Part shown: positions 50,757 to 59,274 of the stretch, one piece after another
How positions within the stretch are numbered: position 1 is the stretch's first letter
Layout: each line of letters opens with the position of its first letter
Source of the DNA: Aurantiochytrium sp. KH105
Lineage: Eukaryota; Sar; Bigyra; Thraustochytrida; Thraustochytriidae
Reading direction: 5' to 3'
DNA: 64,000 nt
Assembly (NCBI GenBank): GCA_003116975.1
Contig: BGKB01000015.1
Location: 372,001 to 436,000, forward strand
Program-made: the position numbers and the translations under genes
The notes under the pieces: model-generated
What the model was told of the DNA's origin: nothing
Databases searched by the model: none
Seen by the model: the letters and a program-made list of their open reading frames with translations, nothing else

Positions 50757-50871
50757 AACAGCCCAATAAGATTTTTATGATAGGAGTTATGCGCTTTTCC
50801 AAGAAAAAAAAAGAAAAGAAAAGAAACGTAACAACGATGTATCCTGCAGACCTCGTCCTTTGTGTCTATGT

Positions 50872-52857
50872 TCAGAAAGCGAGAGCTCCCCCGTTCATAT
50901 TCTGAAGATGGTCGATTTGCTGTGGTACGAGCTCCGCGATATCCTTGCAGATTTGCCTCTCCGTCTTGAAGGCCTGCGAGTCGGCTGCAAGACGCTCGGA
51001 GGCAAGCTTGCTCGTAAGCTTGGCATACTTGACCTGCTCCTGGAGAAAGAGCACGCGTGCCGGGACCGAGCGAGGGTCAGGGGGAATCATAGACTTGAAG
51101 GCGTGCATGGTCCAAAAGTGCGCGCTGAGGTACGGAAGCGTGTACTCCTCGCCCGTTTCTTCATCATTCGAGCTTGCCTTGTCCTTGGCTTCGGCTTGTT
51201 CGAACATTTTGCTAAAATGGCCATAGTAGCGAACCATTTTCATCGCCCACTGATTGACCTTTTTGATCATGGCAGGTTGGAGAGAGAGCATCCACGCATC
51301 GGATTGAACCTTGACTGATGCGCGCGCCAATGTCAGCTGCGAGTTCAGTGCAAGATGAGCAATGCTACCAAGCTCAAAGGCAATCTCCTGATGCTCCTTT
51401 AGGTACACTTCGGGGTTGAGATCATCGAGAAGGTCGGCGAGAAGCTTTTCTCGCCGACCATGCATGGCCACGAGGCGCTTTGGGTCGGTCTCAAAGGCCG
51501 CAAGATCCTTGTACAGGCCGCTCTGCGACTGAAGGATCCCAAGATGCGCAGTGACGTAGCCGTCGAGTACGTAAAAGCGTTTGGCCTGCACAAAGCACGT
51601 GTTGGCTACGTTGAAGAGCTCGCGCGCAGCCTCGAAAGTGTCCACTTCCTGTGCTGCAGGCACGCAAATATCCTCGTTTTCACGTTTGTCGAGCGATTTA
51701 CTCGGGTCAAAACAAGTTTGCTCGCCGATGCTGGCCCATGCGTCCGGCAGATAGGCTTCCACTGGCTCGTTCTCCTCGCGAGCGTCGCGTACTGCAGATG
51801 CAATTCGAAGCACCTGGGCGTACATGTTTCCTTTGGCCTGTAAAAGGTCCGCTCGGACCTGTTCGAATTGCTCACCACTCTGTTTACTATCATCGAGATC
51901 ATCCAGCGCACGTCCTGCAGCGCAGACGCAGTGCGCAGCAATTCGCGTTTGGCCGCGCTGAAGAAAGTAAGAGGCCAGACCAAAGGCGTTGGTGATCCAC
52001 GAGAAGGGTTCGTACGAATGTCTCAAGATGTGCTGACGGTAGAGAGTCTTACCGCAGAGTTCGGCCGACGCGCCGGCATTTCCCGCTGCCGCCTCTACCT
52101 GTGCAAGGAAGAAAAGCGTGCTCGTGTATTCTTGAAGACTTGCATCTGAGCCAAAGCGTGCCTCGCAAATGGCGCGAGCGCGGCGAAGAAAACGCCTTGC
52201 ACGTCTATCACCGTCTGCGCGATGTGACCACAGAACACCGAGAAAGTTGTAGCCGCTCACAAGATGTTGGATGGCGACGTCCGCGAGGCCGTCGCGAACC
52301 TTGCATTCACATCTTGCAATCTCTGATTCTTCGTTACAAGCCTCCTGATTTGCGGGAGCGGGATCCTGGTCTTGTTTGTCAAAGATGGCAACAAGGGCGT
52401 TCCATGCTTCGGGGCCCTCGATGGCCTCGGCGCCTTTGCGCATGCTACGCTCGCCATCGGTGTTTTCTTCAGTCAGATACAAATTGACGCCAATGCGAAT
52501 GTCAAGCATGGCCATTTCGAGGCGCGTTCTGTCCGCGTCATTTGACGACGCATTCGCTGACTCCTCTCTCGACGCAGCGTCTTTCTTGTCCTGGCTTCTC
52601 GAGAGCGTTTCGCGTGCGTTTTCTAGAACTTTACGGGCCGCATACTTGGCCTTGTAGGGCTCTGTCGCCGGACTGGGCTCGCACTCTGCCTGATCGGCAT
52701 CGCGAACCGCCTTTTGAAACACATCTGAACAGCTACTGAGAAGCCTGTCCTCCTCTTCTGTGCAATCGTTCTGGTCTTTGTGCTCTGTCTCGGGCTCGCT
52801 GGCGTCGGGGGTCTTGTTGTCGGACGTTGGCGGCACTTCAACGCCATCGGGCTCCAT
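50872..52857 (-). CDS. KIFBP: KIF1-binding protein homologue (KIFBP/KBP)
   Basis: A 661-residue protein; the only reasonable start is the ATG complementary to 52855-52857, since the upstream open frame has no ATG. Length is close to human KIFBP (621). It is an all-helical, TPR-like protein: LGVLWSHRADGDRRARRFLRRA, LFFLAQVEAAAGNAGASAELCGKTL, NAFGLASYFLQRGQTRIAAHCVCAA. The C-terminal part (AFETDPKRLVAMHGRREKLL, then LNPEVYLKEHQEIAFELGSIA) matches the KBP C-terminal domain. KIFBP binds the motor domain of certain kinesins and blocks their microtubule binding. It is head-to-head with ANAPC11. Confidence 0.8.
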   Translation of the reverse strand: MEPDGVEVPPTSDNKTPDASEPETEHKDQNDCTEEEDRLLSSCSDVFQKAVRDADQAECEPSPATEPYKAKYAARKVLENARETLSRSQDKKDAASREESANASSNDADRTRLEMAMLDIRIGVNLYLTEENTDGERSMRKGAEAIEGPEAWNALVAIFDKQDQDPAPANQEACNEESEIARCECKVRDGLADVAIQHLVSGYNFLGVLWSHRADGDRRARRFLRRARAICEARFGSDASLQEYTSTLFFLAQVEAAAGNAGASAELCGKTLYRQHILRHSYEPFSWITNAFGLASYFLQRGQTRIAAHCVCAAGRALDDLDDSKQSGEQFEQVRADLLQAKGNMYAQVLRIASAVRDAREENEPVEAYLPDAWASIGEQTCFDPSKSLDKRENEDICVPAAQEVDTFEAARELFNVANTCFVQAKRFYVLDGYVTAHLGILQSQSGLYKDLAAFETDPKRLVAMHGRREKLLADLLDDLNPEVYLKEHQEIAFELGSIAHLALNSQLTLARASVKVQSDAWMLSLQPAMIKKVNQWAMKMVRYYGHFSKMFEQAEAKDKASSNDEETGEEYTLPYLSAHFWTMHAFKSMIPPDPRSVPARVLFLQEQVKYAKLTSKLASERLAADSQAFKTERQICKDIAELVPQQIDHLQNMNGGALAF

Positions 52858-53318
52858 CCTTTTCACGCGCTTCCTTGACCCTCGAGCGAGACTCACGCGA
52901 AACCTCTGGCCAGCGTGAGCAGGAACACGCGCGCGCGGATACCGGCGCCCTTTGCACCGCTTCGTGTGTAAACCCGGTATACCCTTTCTTCGATCAGAGT
53001 TGGTTCGCGACAGCGTTTTGCTGGACCGCGTTCTCGCGCGCCGTCTACGCGCCAAGAAGGGAAAAGTGACAGAGAAGCACGGTCGCTTTGTAACGCTCTC
53101 TGCGAAGTGAAGAATGCACTCGCCCCAAGTGAAGAATAGACGTCGCAAGGGGCCTCCTCGAAGCGACGGTTTTTCGATTGAGCGAGCGGTCAGTCTTTCG
53201 CAGCCTGAGCAGCGGCAGACAAGACAATCAGGCAACGTGCGAGCCCGCAGACGGACGGCTCGCGAGGGCGGGCGGGCGGGCGGGCGGGCCTGCTGACCGG
53301 CCGCGGCGACGTGCCGCG
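52858..53318. promoter_or_regulatory. Divergent promoter region, KIFBP / ANAPC11
   Basis: These 461 bp separate the two ATGs. A GGGC-type tetranucleotide run at 53269-53289 lies just before the ANAPC11 ATG. No other gene is seen. Confidence 0.45.
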
Positions 53319-53818
53319 ATGCGCGTTCGTGTGAAAAAGTGGCAGGCCGTGGCCAACTGGAAGTGGAATGTGGACGACGATGTCTGTGGCATCTGCAGGT
53401 ACGTGGACGCACGAACAAACGAAGGACGGGCTTTGCTGTCAAACATCTTGAAGAAGCGCCGCGTAGCTACGCGCATTGATCACTGGATGACAACTTTACC
53501 GCAGATGAATTCTGAACGGAACAAATTGCTTGTAAACGTGTCTGCGTACTCTTGAGCTGGGAATGATCTCGGCTCGAAACTCTTCTCAATGGATGGACAA
53601 ACTAACACGCTGGGCTCTTTGTCTGGCGCTTCGAACGCAGAATGCCCTTTGACGCATGTTGCCCGGACTGTAACGTGCCAGGGGATGAGTGCCCGCCCGT
53701 GTGGGGTGAGTGCAACCACGCGTTTCACATGCATTGCATCGTAAAGTGGATTGAATCGCAGCAAAACGCACGGCAGCAGTGTCCCATGTGTCGCGCAGAT
53801 TGGGTTTTCCGCAATTGA
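53319..53818 (+). CDS. ANAPC11: ANAPC11, RING-H2 subunit of the anaphase-promoting complex (two exons)
   Basis: The coding sequence is join(53319..53398, 53641..53818) and gives an 85-residue protein, the usual length. Exon 1 encodes MRVRVKKWQAVANWKWNV and the first RING cysteines (CGIC). Exon 2 encodes PFDACCPDCNVPGDECPPVWGE, CNHAFHMHCI, and QCPMCRADWVFRN before TGA. These are the hallmark sequences of ANAPC11, the catalytic RING subunit that recruits E2 enzymes to the APC/C. The 242-bp intron has AG|GTACGTG and GCAG| ends; the codon AG|A is split to give Arg. All zinc-binding Cys and His residues are present. Confidence 0.95.
53399..53640 (+). other. Intron of ANAPC11
   Basis: It starts GTACGTG and ends CGCAG. 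Splicing restores the uninterrupted ANAPC11 frame exactly; reading through gives unrelated sequence and a stop. Confidence 0.93.
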
Positions 53819-54396
53819 AAAGCCATCCAAGAGGGTCACGGGAATCTGCCCACGACTACGATCTGCAAGTGAATGCAAGTTCATATTACGCCATTTGACG
53901 GAGTGGTGCAAGACTACGCGTGTTCGGGCATTGCAGAAAAGATCGCAATGTACAATTTATCGTCGAAACGCATTGGCATTGAGTGAGACTCCATGCAATA
54001 CGGGTCTTTGCTCCCCCCCACCCCAAAAAAAACGGAAAAGAAAGACAGAGACAGCAAGTGTAAGGTCTTCAATGACACTCTTTCTTGATGCAATCATTTG
54101 TTATAGAATCGCTTTTACAGATTCGGGGGTTCCAGCCAGCATTGCTGGAAAGTTTCCGTATGGATCTTGTTTTTCTAAAAACAAACGACGACTGCGGACA
54201 CACACAAAAGCTCACATCTGTACTTTTTCTCAAAGGAATGCGCGTTCGTGCGGTGCATACGCAGAGAAGCAGATCGACCGACAGTTGTAAGACGGAGAAG
54301 GGCGTCAGGGCTGTGGTCTGACAAGGTCCAGCCAAGCACGCTTAAATTTTCTCGTAATAGGCAGACTCGTAAGGTCAAAAGAATGGAATGTAACAT
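53819..54396. other. Convergent intergenic region
   Basis: These 580 bp lie between ANAPC11 and RFC2 3' ends. AT-richer than genes; no gene is seen. Confidence 0.45.
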
Positions 54397-55539
54397 CTAC
54401 TTTTTCTCACTGGGTGATGCCAGGGCACAGAGCCGCGCAAGTAGACCCGAAAGCTGAAGATTAGATTGCATGCCTTCCAAGACACGCATGTGAGTGATAC
54501 CAATCTCGCGAATGAAGCTGAGCTTGAGGGGCTCGGGCATACTCTGGGCCTTACAGACCTTGAAAAAGGTGTTGATGAGATCGGCGGCGGCATAGCCATG
54601 CTGGTAAAGAGAGTCTAGTTTCTCCGTGGCATTGTCCACGTCGCCTTTGATGCAATCCTGCAAAATGCCAGTGACCACGCCGGGATGAGGCTGATCACAG
54701 ACACGAAAGACATTGGTGTCGGAGAGTGTGCCAAAGCCGGCGTGCGTTGACTGCAGGTTGTTCAGAGCGTTACGCATGTCACCCTCGGCAGTGAAGATGA
54801 TGGCTTCGAAACCCTTTTCTGTGGTGGCGATTTGCTCTTGCGCACAGACATACTTGATGCGCTCAAGAATGTCAACGTCACTGAGACGCGAATAGCGCAA
54901 AATGGCACAGCGACTCTGGATAGGCTCGATGATCTTGGAAGAAGTGTTGCAAGCGAGGGCAAATCGCGTCGTGCTCGCATAAAGTTCCATGGTACGACGC
55001 AGCGCTTGCTGTGCTGCCGAAGTCATGCTGTCGGCCTCATCGAGAATGATGATTTTATGAGCTCCTCGCGGCAGCGTCACTTTCTTTTGTGCAAAGGATT
55101 TGATTTTGTTGCGCACCACATTGATGCCACGGTCGTCCGATGCATTCAGTTCCAGCACCGCCTCTTTGTACGCAGGTCCGAGCATCTCGTGCGCGAGCGC
55201 AAGAATACTCGTCGTCTTGCCAGTGCCGGGGGGGCCGGCAATGATAATGTTTGGGAGGTTGCCCTGTTTTGCAATGACTGCAAGTCGCTTCACCGTTTCC
55301 TGGTTGCCCACAATGTCTTGGAGCTACACGATCAATTGTTCAAGCAATTCCTATTGCGTCAGTCTACGATTTTCCCCATTTTTCTCCTGACCAAGTAAAA
55401 GCAGGTCAAGAGGCTTCCAAAGAGCACGTACCTTTCGCGGCCTGTACTTTTCCACCCATGGCATTTCGGGAGGCCGCATCGCCATCGCAGAAAAGCTGCT
55501 CGTTCCTTTTGACGAGCTCGAGCTGCTTGAGCTCGTCAT
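54397..55539 (-). CDS. RFC2: RFC2, replication factor C small subunit (two exons)
   Basis: The coding sequence is complement(join(54397..55323, 55432..55539)), 344 residues (human RFC2 is 354). Exon 1 gives a Ser-rich start and [10 protein letters not shown]; exon 2 continues [14 protein letters not shown]. Motifs: GPPGTGKTT at 66-74, DEAD at 131-134, the SRC sensor motif at 173-175, and LNASDDRGI. The sequence EKYRP, then IVGN, then [17 protein letters not shown] is closest to the human RFC2 / yeast Rfc4 type. RFC is the clamp loader that places PCNA on primed DNA. The 108-bp intron starts GTACGTG and ends GTGTAG. Confidence 0.92.
55324..55431 (-). other. Intron of RFC2
   Basis: On the minus strand it begins GTACGTG at 55431 and ends TAG at 55324. 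It lies between the Lys and Leu codons (phase 0) and its removal restores the conserved EKYRP-to-IVGN spacing. Confidence 0.9.
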
Positions 55540-56399
55540 TGTGTCTGCCGGCTCGGGCTTCTTCGGCTCAACCGAACGCGTTTCACGAATGCGTGCGCGC
55601 GCAAGGCAGGAAGCGCGTGTGCGCGAGAGAGAATGGCAGACGGAGAGATACAGGAATGCTGGGCGCCCGTGCGCGGGACGCTGCAATGCGTGCGCGCTGC
55701 AAATGCGCAGGAGCGGCTACCGTTCCTTGGTTTCTGTTTTGCACAGAGCGTGGTGGTTAGGATTTCTAATTTTTTATTTTATTTTTTTGGTGTCAAGGGC
55801 GGTGGTCTCACCCACTGACTGTGAGTGTAGGGCGGTCTTTTACGTAAGAAGCAAAGCTGACCAGATGAAGTGATTGGGGTTCTTTCTAGGGACGTAAATG
55901 GGCCTGCGCAGCTCATCGACCTCGCTCCCTCTTTACCTCAAATTTCTATTTCTGAAATCGTAGAGTTGGGCAAAATCTCGGCCTAGCCTATTGCGAGCCT
56001 TTACGCGGTGGGTCATTAGAAGTTGCACGCATAGATGGCAATCACGATTTTAGAAACTGAACGTAAAGTAACAGATGAGGTCATGCGTACGCACCGGCGA
56101 GAATCATTTCTTTTTGGAAAGAAGGGTCTCTCGGGTTTTTGGTCGCTTGCTGGAGAGGTCGACAAGGTTTCTGACTTTTGAGGCGAAGGAGGTGAAAAAA
56201 GTGTCAAAATTCGTCAATTTTGATGAGATGCATTGTATGCGGGAAAGATTGATTGGTGTATGTACCCTTTCTTCTTCTTCTAGTGGGTCACTATACCTAT
56301 TGGGGCCAAACAGAAGTAGCCTCGAAGAAGGCACTCGTTTCATCTGGAGTTGTGTACGTTCTGGCGCGGTCCAACTCCGGCCAGTCTGATCATAATCGC
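55540..56399. other. Intergenic region between tandem minus-strand genes
   Basis: These 860 bp contain the RFC2 promoter and the 3' end of the RS-tailed gene. AT-rich patches near 55765-55795; no gene recognised. Confidence 0.45.
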
Positions 56400-57713
56400 T
56401 CAGGGTGAAAGAGAAGAGGACGAGGTAGACGAACCCGAGGAAGACGAGCTCGAGGACGATCCGGAAGACGACGAGCTCGAGGACGAGGACGATCCCGACG
56501 ACGAAAGCGACGAGTCAGAGTCCGAGGAAGAGGAATCCGACGAGTCTGACGAGTCCGACGACTCCGAAGAGTCTGAAGAGTCGGAATCGTACTTGCGAGA
56601 TCGCGAGCGAGAACGGGACCGCGAGCGGGAGCCCGAACGGGATCGCGAGCGCGAACGCCTTTGGCGAAGCTCTTCTCTACGTTTGCGCTCCGCGCGCTTC
56701 TTGGCCTTTTCTTTCTTTCGGGCTTTCTCCTTGCGAGCCTTGGACAGTGAGCGCGTCGGGTGTCGGCGCCTGCGCCTGCGCCTGTACATGGGCAGGTCGA
56801 TGATGTCGACGTCAAAGCCATCGACCTTGTCAAGCTGGCGGCGGAGCTTCAAGCTGAGGCGAGAGTCCTGAAGGATGACAGGAATGCTCGGCACGTCCGC
56901 CGCCTTGAAGACCCAAAGACGGCGATTGTCTAGTGTGTACATGAGCCCCTTGTGCTCGATCACGGTGATGGCCGGAATATCAAAGGGCGAGATTATCTCC
57001 TCCACGAGATCATCGACAGTCTCTTCGATCAGCCGGCCGTCATCAAAAAAAGCCGAGATCTCGGAAACGGAATAGTAAATCGCCTCCGGACTCAATGTAA
57101 CCCCATTTGTCTCAATGGTGTTCGAAAAGTCCTGCGAAGCGGCCCACGTGTACGTATAGGTATCGTCCTGGGCAAGGTAGTTGTCACTATCTGGTGCTAG
57201 GTAGAGAGAGGTAATGGGGGTCCGGTTTCTCAGGAGAAGTTTTTTCAGATGAGGGTGGAAGCCCTCCATGTCGAAAACGATGCGACCGTCTTCGTAGCCC
57301 AAACAGTAGGACTCTTCGGGCCCAAGCGCGACGTACAGCACCGCGTTGTAGCGTCTCCTACGAAGGATCTCCCTGGCGAGCGGGTCGGGAATACCCCGGT
57401 GCTTGATGCTCCGGTCACCCACGGCGATAAAGGAGTCGTCGGGGCCGAAAGTAAAGGTGATGAGAGACCCGATCGACGCGAGCGCGCGTTCGACTTCGCG
57501 GTCCACCTCTGCCACCCACGCGCCGTCGGCGTAGCCAATCACGAAGTCGCGCTCGTTGAAGGCGATGGTCGTGATTTCCTTGTGATGGCGACTTCTCGTC
57601 AGGGTCTTGGTCAAGCCCTTGGGCAGCACGCCTGTCCAGAAGCACGTCCCCTCGCTGTTCACCACGACGTACGAGTCCTGGGGCCCAAACGCGAGCGTCT
57701 CCACATGCATCAT
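56400..57713 (-). CDS. Protein with repeated GPxxSY motifs and an RS/poly-Ser tail
   Basis: A 437-residue protein from the ATG complementary to 57711-57713. The first 300 residues contain a recurring motif: FGPQDSYVVV, FGPDDSFIAVGD, LGPEESYCLGYEDGR, LAPDSDNYLAQDD, with beta-rich spacing that suggests a small propeller. Then come an Arg-rich segment, RKEKARKKEKAKKRAERKRR, alternating Arg/Ser (RSRSRSGSRSRS), and a run of Ser with Asp. RS domains are typical of pre-mRNA splicing factors, but no RRM is present. A WD-like domain with an RS tail is unusual. Function unknown. Confidence 0.6.
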   Translation of the reverse strand: MMHVETLAFGPQDSYVVVNSEGTCFWTGVLPKGLTKTLTRSRHHKEITTIAFNERDFVIGYADGAWVAEVDREVERALASIGSLITFTFGPDDSFIAVGDRSIKHRGIPDPLAREILRRRRYNAVLYVALGPEESYCLGYEDGRIVFDMEGFHPHLKKLLLRNRTPITSLYLAPDSDNYLAQDDTYTYTWAASQDFSNTIETNGVTLSPEAIYYSVSEISAFFDDGRLIEETVDDLVEEIISPFDIPAITVIEHKGLMYTLDNRRLWVFKAADVPSIPVILQDSRLSLKLRRQLDKVDGFDVDIIDLPMYRRRRRRRHPTRSLSKARKEKARKKEKAKKRAERKRREELRQRRSRSRSRSGSRSRSRSRSRSRKYDSDSSDSSESSDSSDSSDSSSSDSDSSLSSSGSSSSSSSSSSGSSSSSSSSGSSTSSSSLSP

Positions 57714-58053
57714 CCTGCCCGCCCGGCCTCGCCGGCCTCGCCGGCCTCGCCTCTCCGCCTCTCCGCCTCCGCCTCTGCCTCGCGCGCGCCCCGCGCCTTC
57801 TCGCCACCAGGCTGGCGCCGCCGCTCGCCCGCCCGCGCGCCGCGCTCGCTGCCGGCGTCCGGCCGCGCCGTCTCGGCGTCACTCGATCTGCGTTTGCCGC
57901 GATCGATCGATACCTCCGCTCGCTCCAGGCGCTCGCTCGACGCCGCCCCTGCCAGGGCTCGCCGCGGCCGGGAGGCGGGCAGCGGCTGCGGTGCGGCGGC
58001 AGGCAGGTCTCGCAGCAGCAGCAGCGGCTCGCGGAGGTATGGAGGGAGGGACG

Positions 58054-58088
58054 TATGGATGGATGGATGGATGGATGGATGGATGGAT
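58054..58088. repeat. (GGAT)n microsatellite
   Basis: About eight GGAT units. Confidence 0.85.
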
Positions 58089-58883
58089 GCAAGTCTGCTG
58101 CCTCGCCTCGCCGGGCCCGTGCAGCCAGCCGAGTTCGAGCGCGACCACGACGAGGCTCGCTTGCTCGCTGGCCTGCTTGCTCGCTATGTGCGCGCCAGAG
58201 AACGAGGCGGCGGCGGTCGGCCGCAGGAGACGGGCTCCGCGGGGCTGTTTGGCCTTTGGCTTGGGTTGGCCTGGCCGGGCTCGCGTTGCTTTCTTGCTTT
58301 TCTGGGTTTGCTGCGTCGCTTTGCTTTGCGGTCGCGCGATCGGCGCCGGGGCCTGGAGCAGGCCTCGCGGCGGCCGGCGGACGTCGCGGTCTCGCGCGCG
58401 CCTGCGGTCGGGCGAGCGCGCGGTCGGGGCGGCGGTCCGTCTGCTGCTGCCAGGGCGTGCGTCTCTCTCGCGGCGCGGCAGCAGCGGCGGCCGCGGGCGC
58501 GCAAGGTCGCTGCTGCACGCGCCCGCTGCACGCGCCCGCGGCCCTTTCTGGGGCGCGAGTGGCCCACTGTGCACACCGGGCGCGCAAGTCGGGAATGCGC
58601 GGATACCCCACTTGCACGCGGCGATGATCGACTGCCGCTGGTTGGTTGGTTGATTGTGACTGCTTGATCGCGATCGATCGCTTGCATGTTGCTTGATTCG
58701 ATTCAGACGGGCTGATCTGCACACATGCACACGCGCGAACGCTGGGGCGGCAGCGCAGCGACGATGCGGAAGCAGGAGAACGAGGCCGCTCATATGCCGT
58801 GCGTGGTGTGGCTGCGGCTGCGGCGGCAGCGGGCAGGCGACGGACACGGCGGATCTCTCGACTCGGTTTCCCGGACAGGCAAG

Positions 58884-58932
58884 GCTCGACTCGACTCGAC
58901 TCGACTCGCTCGACTCGACTCGACTCGACTCG
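58884..58932. repeat. (GACTC)n pentanucleotide repeat
   Basis: About nine GACTC units with one interruption, some 340 bp upstream of the ATG at 59275. Confidence 0.85.
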
Positions 58933-59274
58933 CCATGGTCGCCCATCATAGCGGGGACGGGGTGTGCGACGAAAGATAGGGTGTGTACCATCGCGCGCGC
59001 ACCCCTGGCGAGGAGTGGACGCTGGGGCGGGAAACCCGAATGGCGAGACGGCGAGGCGCGCGCGAGGAGGCGCGGCGCGGAGGAGGCGCGAGGCGCCGGG
59101 GCTTCGGGGTTGGCAGAGCGGGCGTTTGAAAGGCCCGACGTTCAACTTTGCACCGATTGACAACTTCAAGCGAGCTGGAAATAAGACGGGACGGGGGCTC
59201 TTCTCGTCGCCGCGGTTGGCGTCTTGCTTGCACGTTACTCGCGAGCTCCGACTTGAAGTGAGGAAAGAGCAAGT

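Larger units (their letters stand above)
57714..59274. promoter_or_regulatory. Divergent promoter region with repeats
   Basis: This 1.6-kb region separates two divergent starts. It is very GC-rich, so both strands show long open frames of Arg/Ala/Pro that I consider compositional. It contains GATCGATC words at 57899 and 58666, a (GGAT)n run and a (GACTC)n run. Confidence 0.45.

Noticed and set aside
58694-58720. B-box-like GATTCGATTC suggesting a tRNA
   Set aside because: No matching A-box or cloverleaf around it. I also scanned the other GGTTCGA-like strings; those lie in coding sequence.
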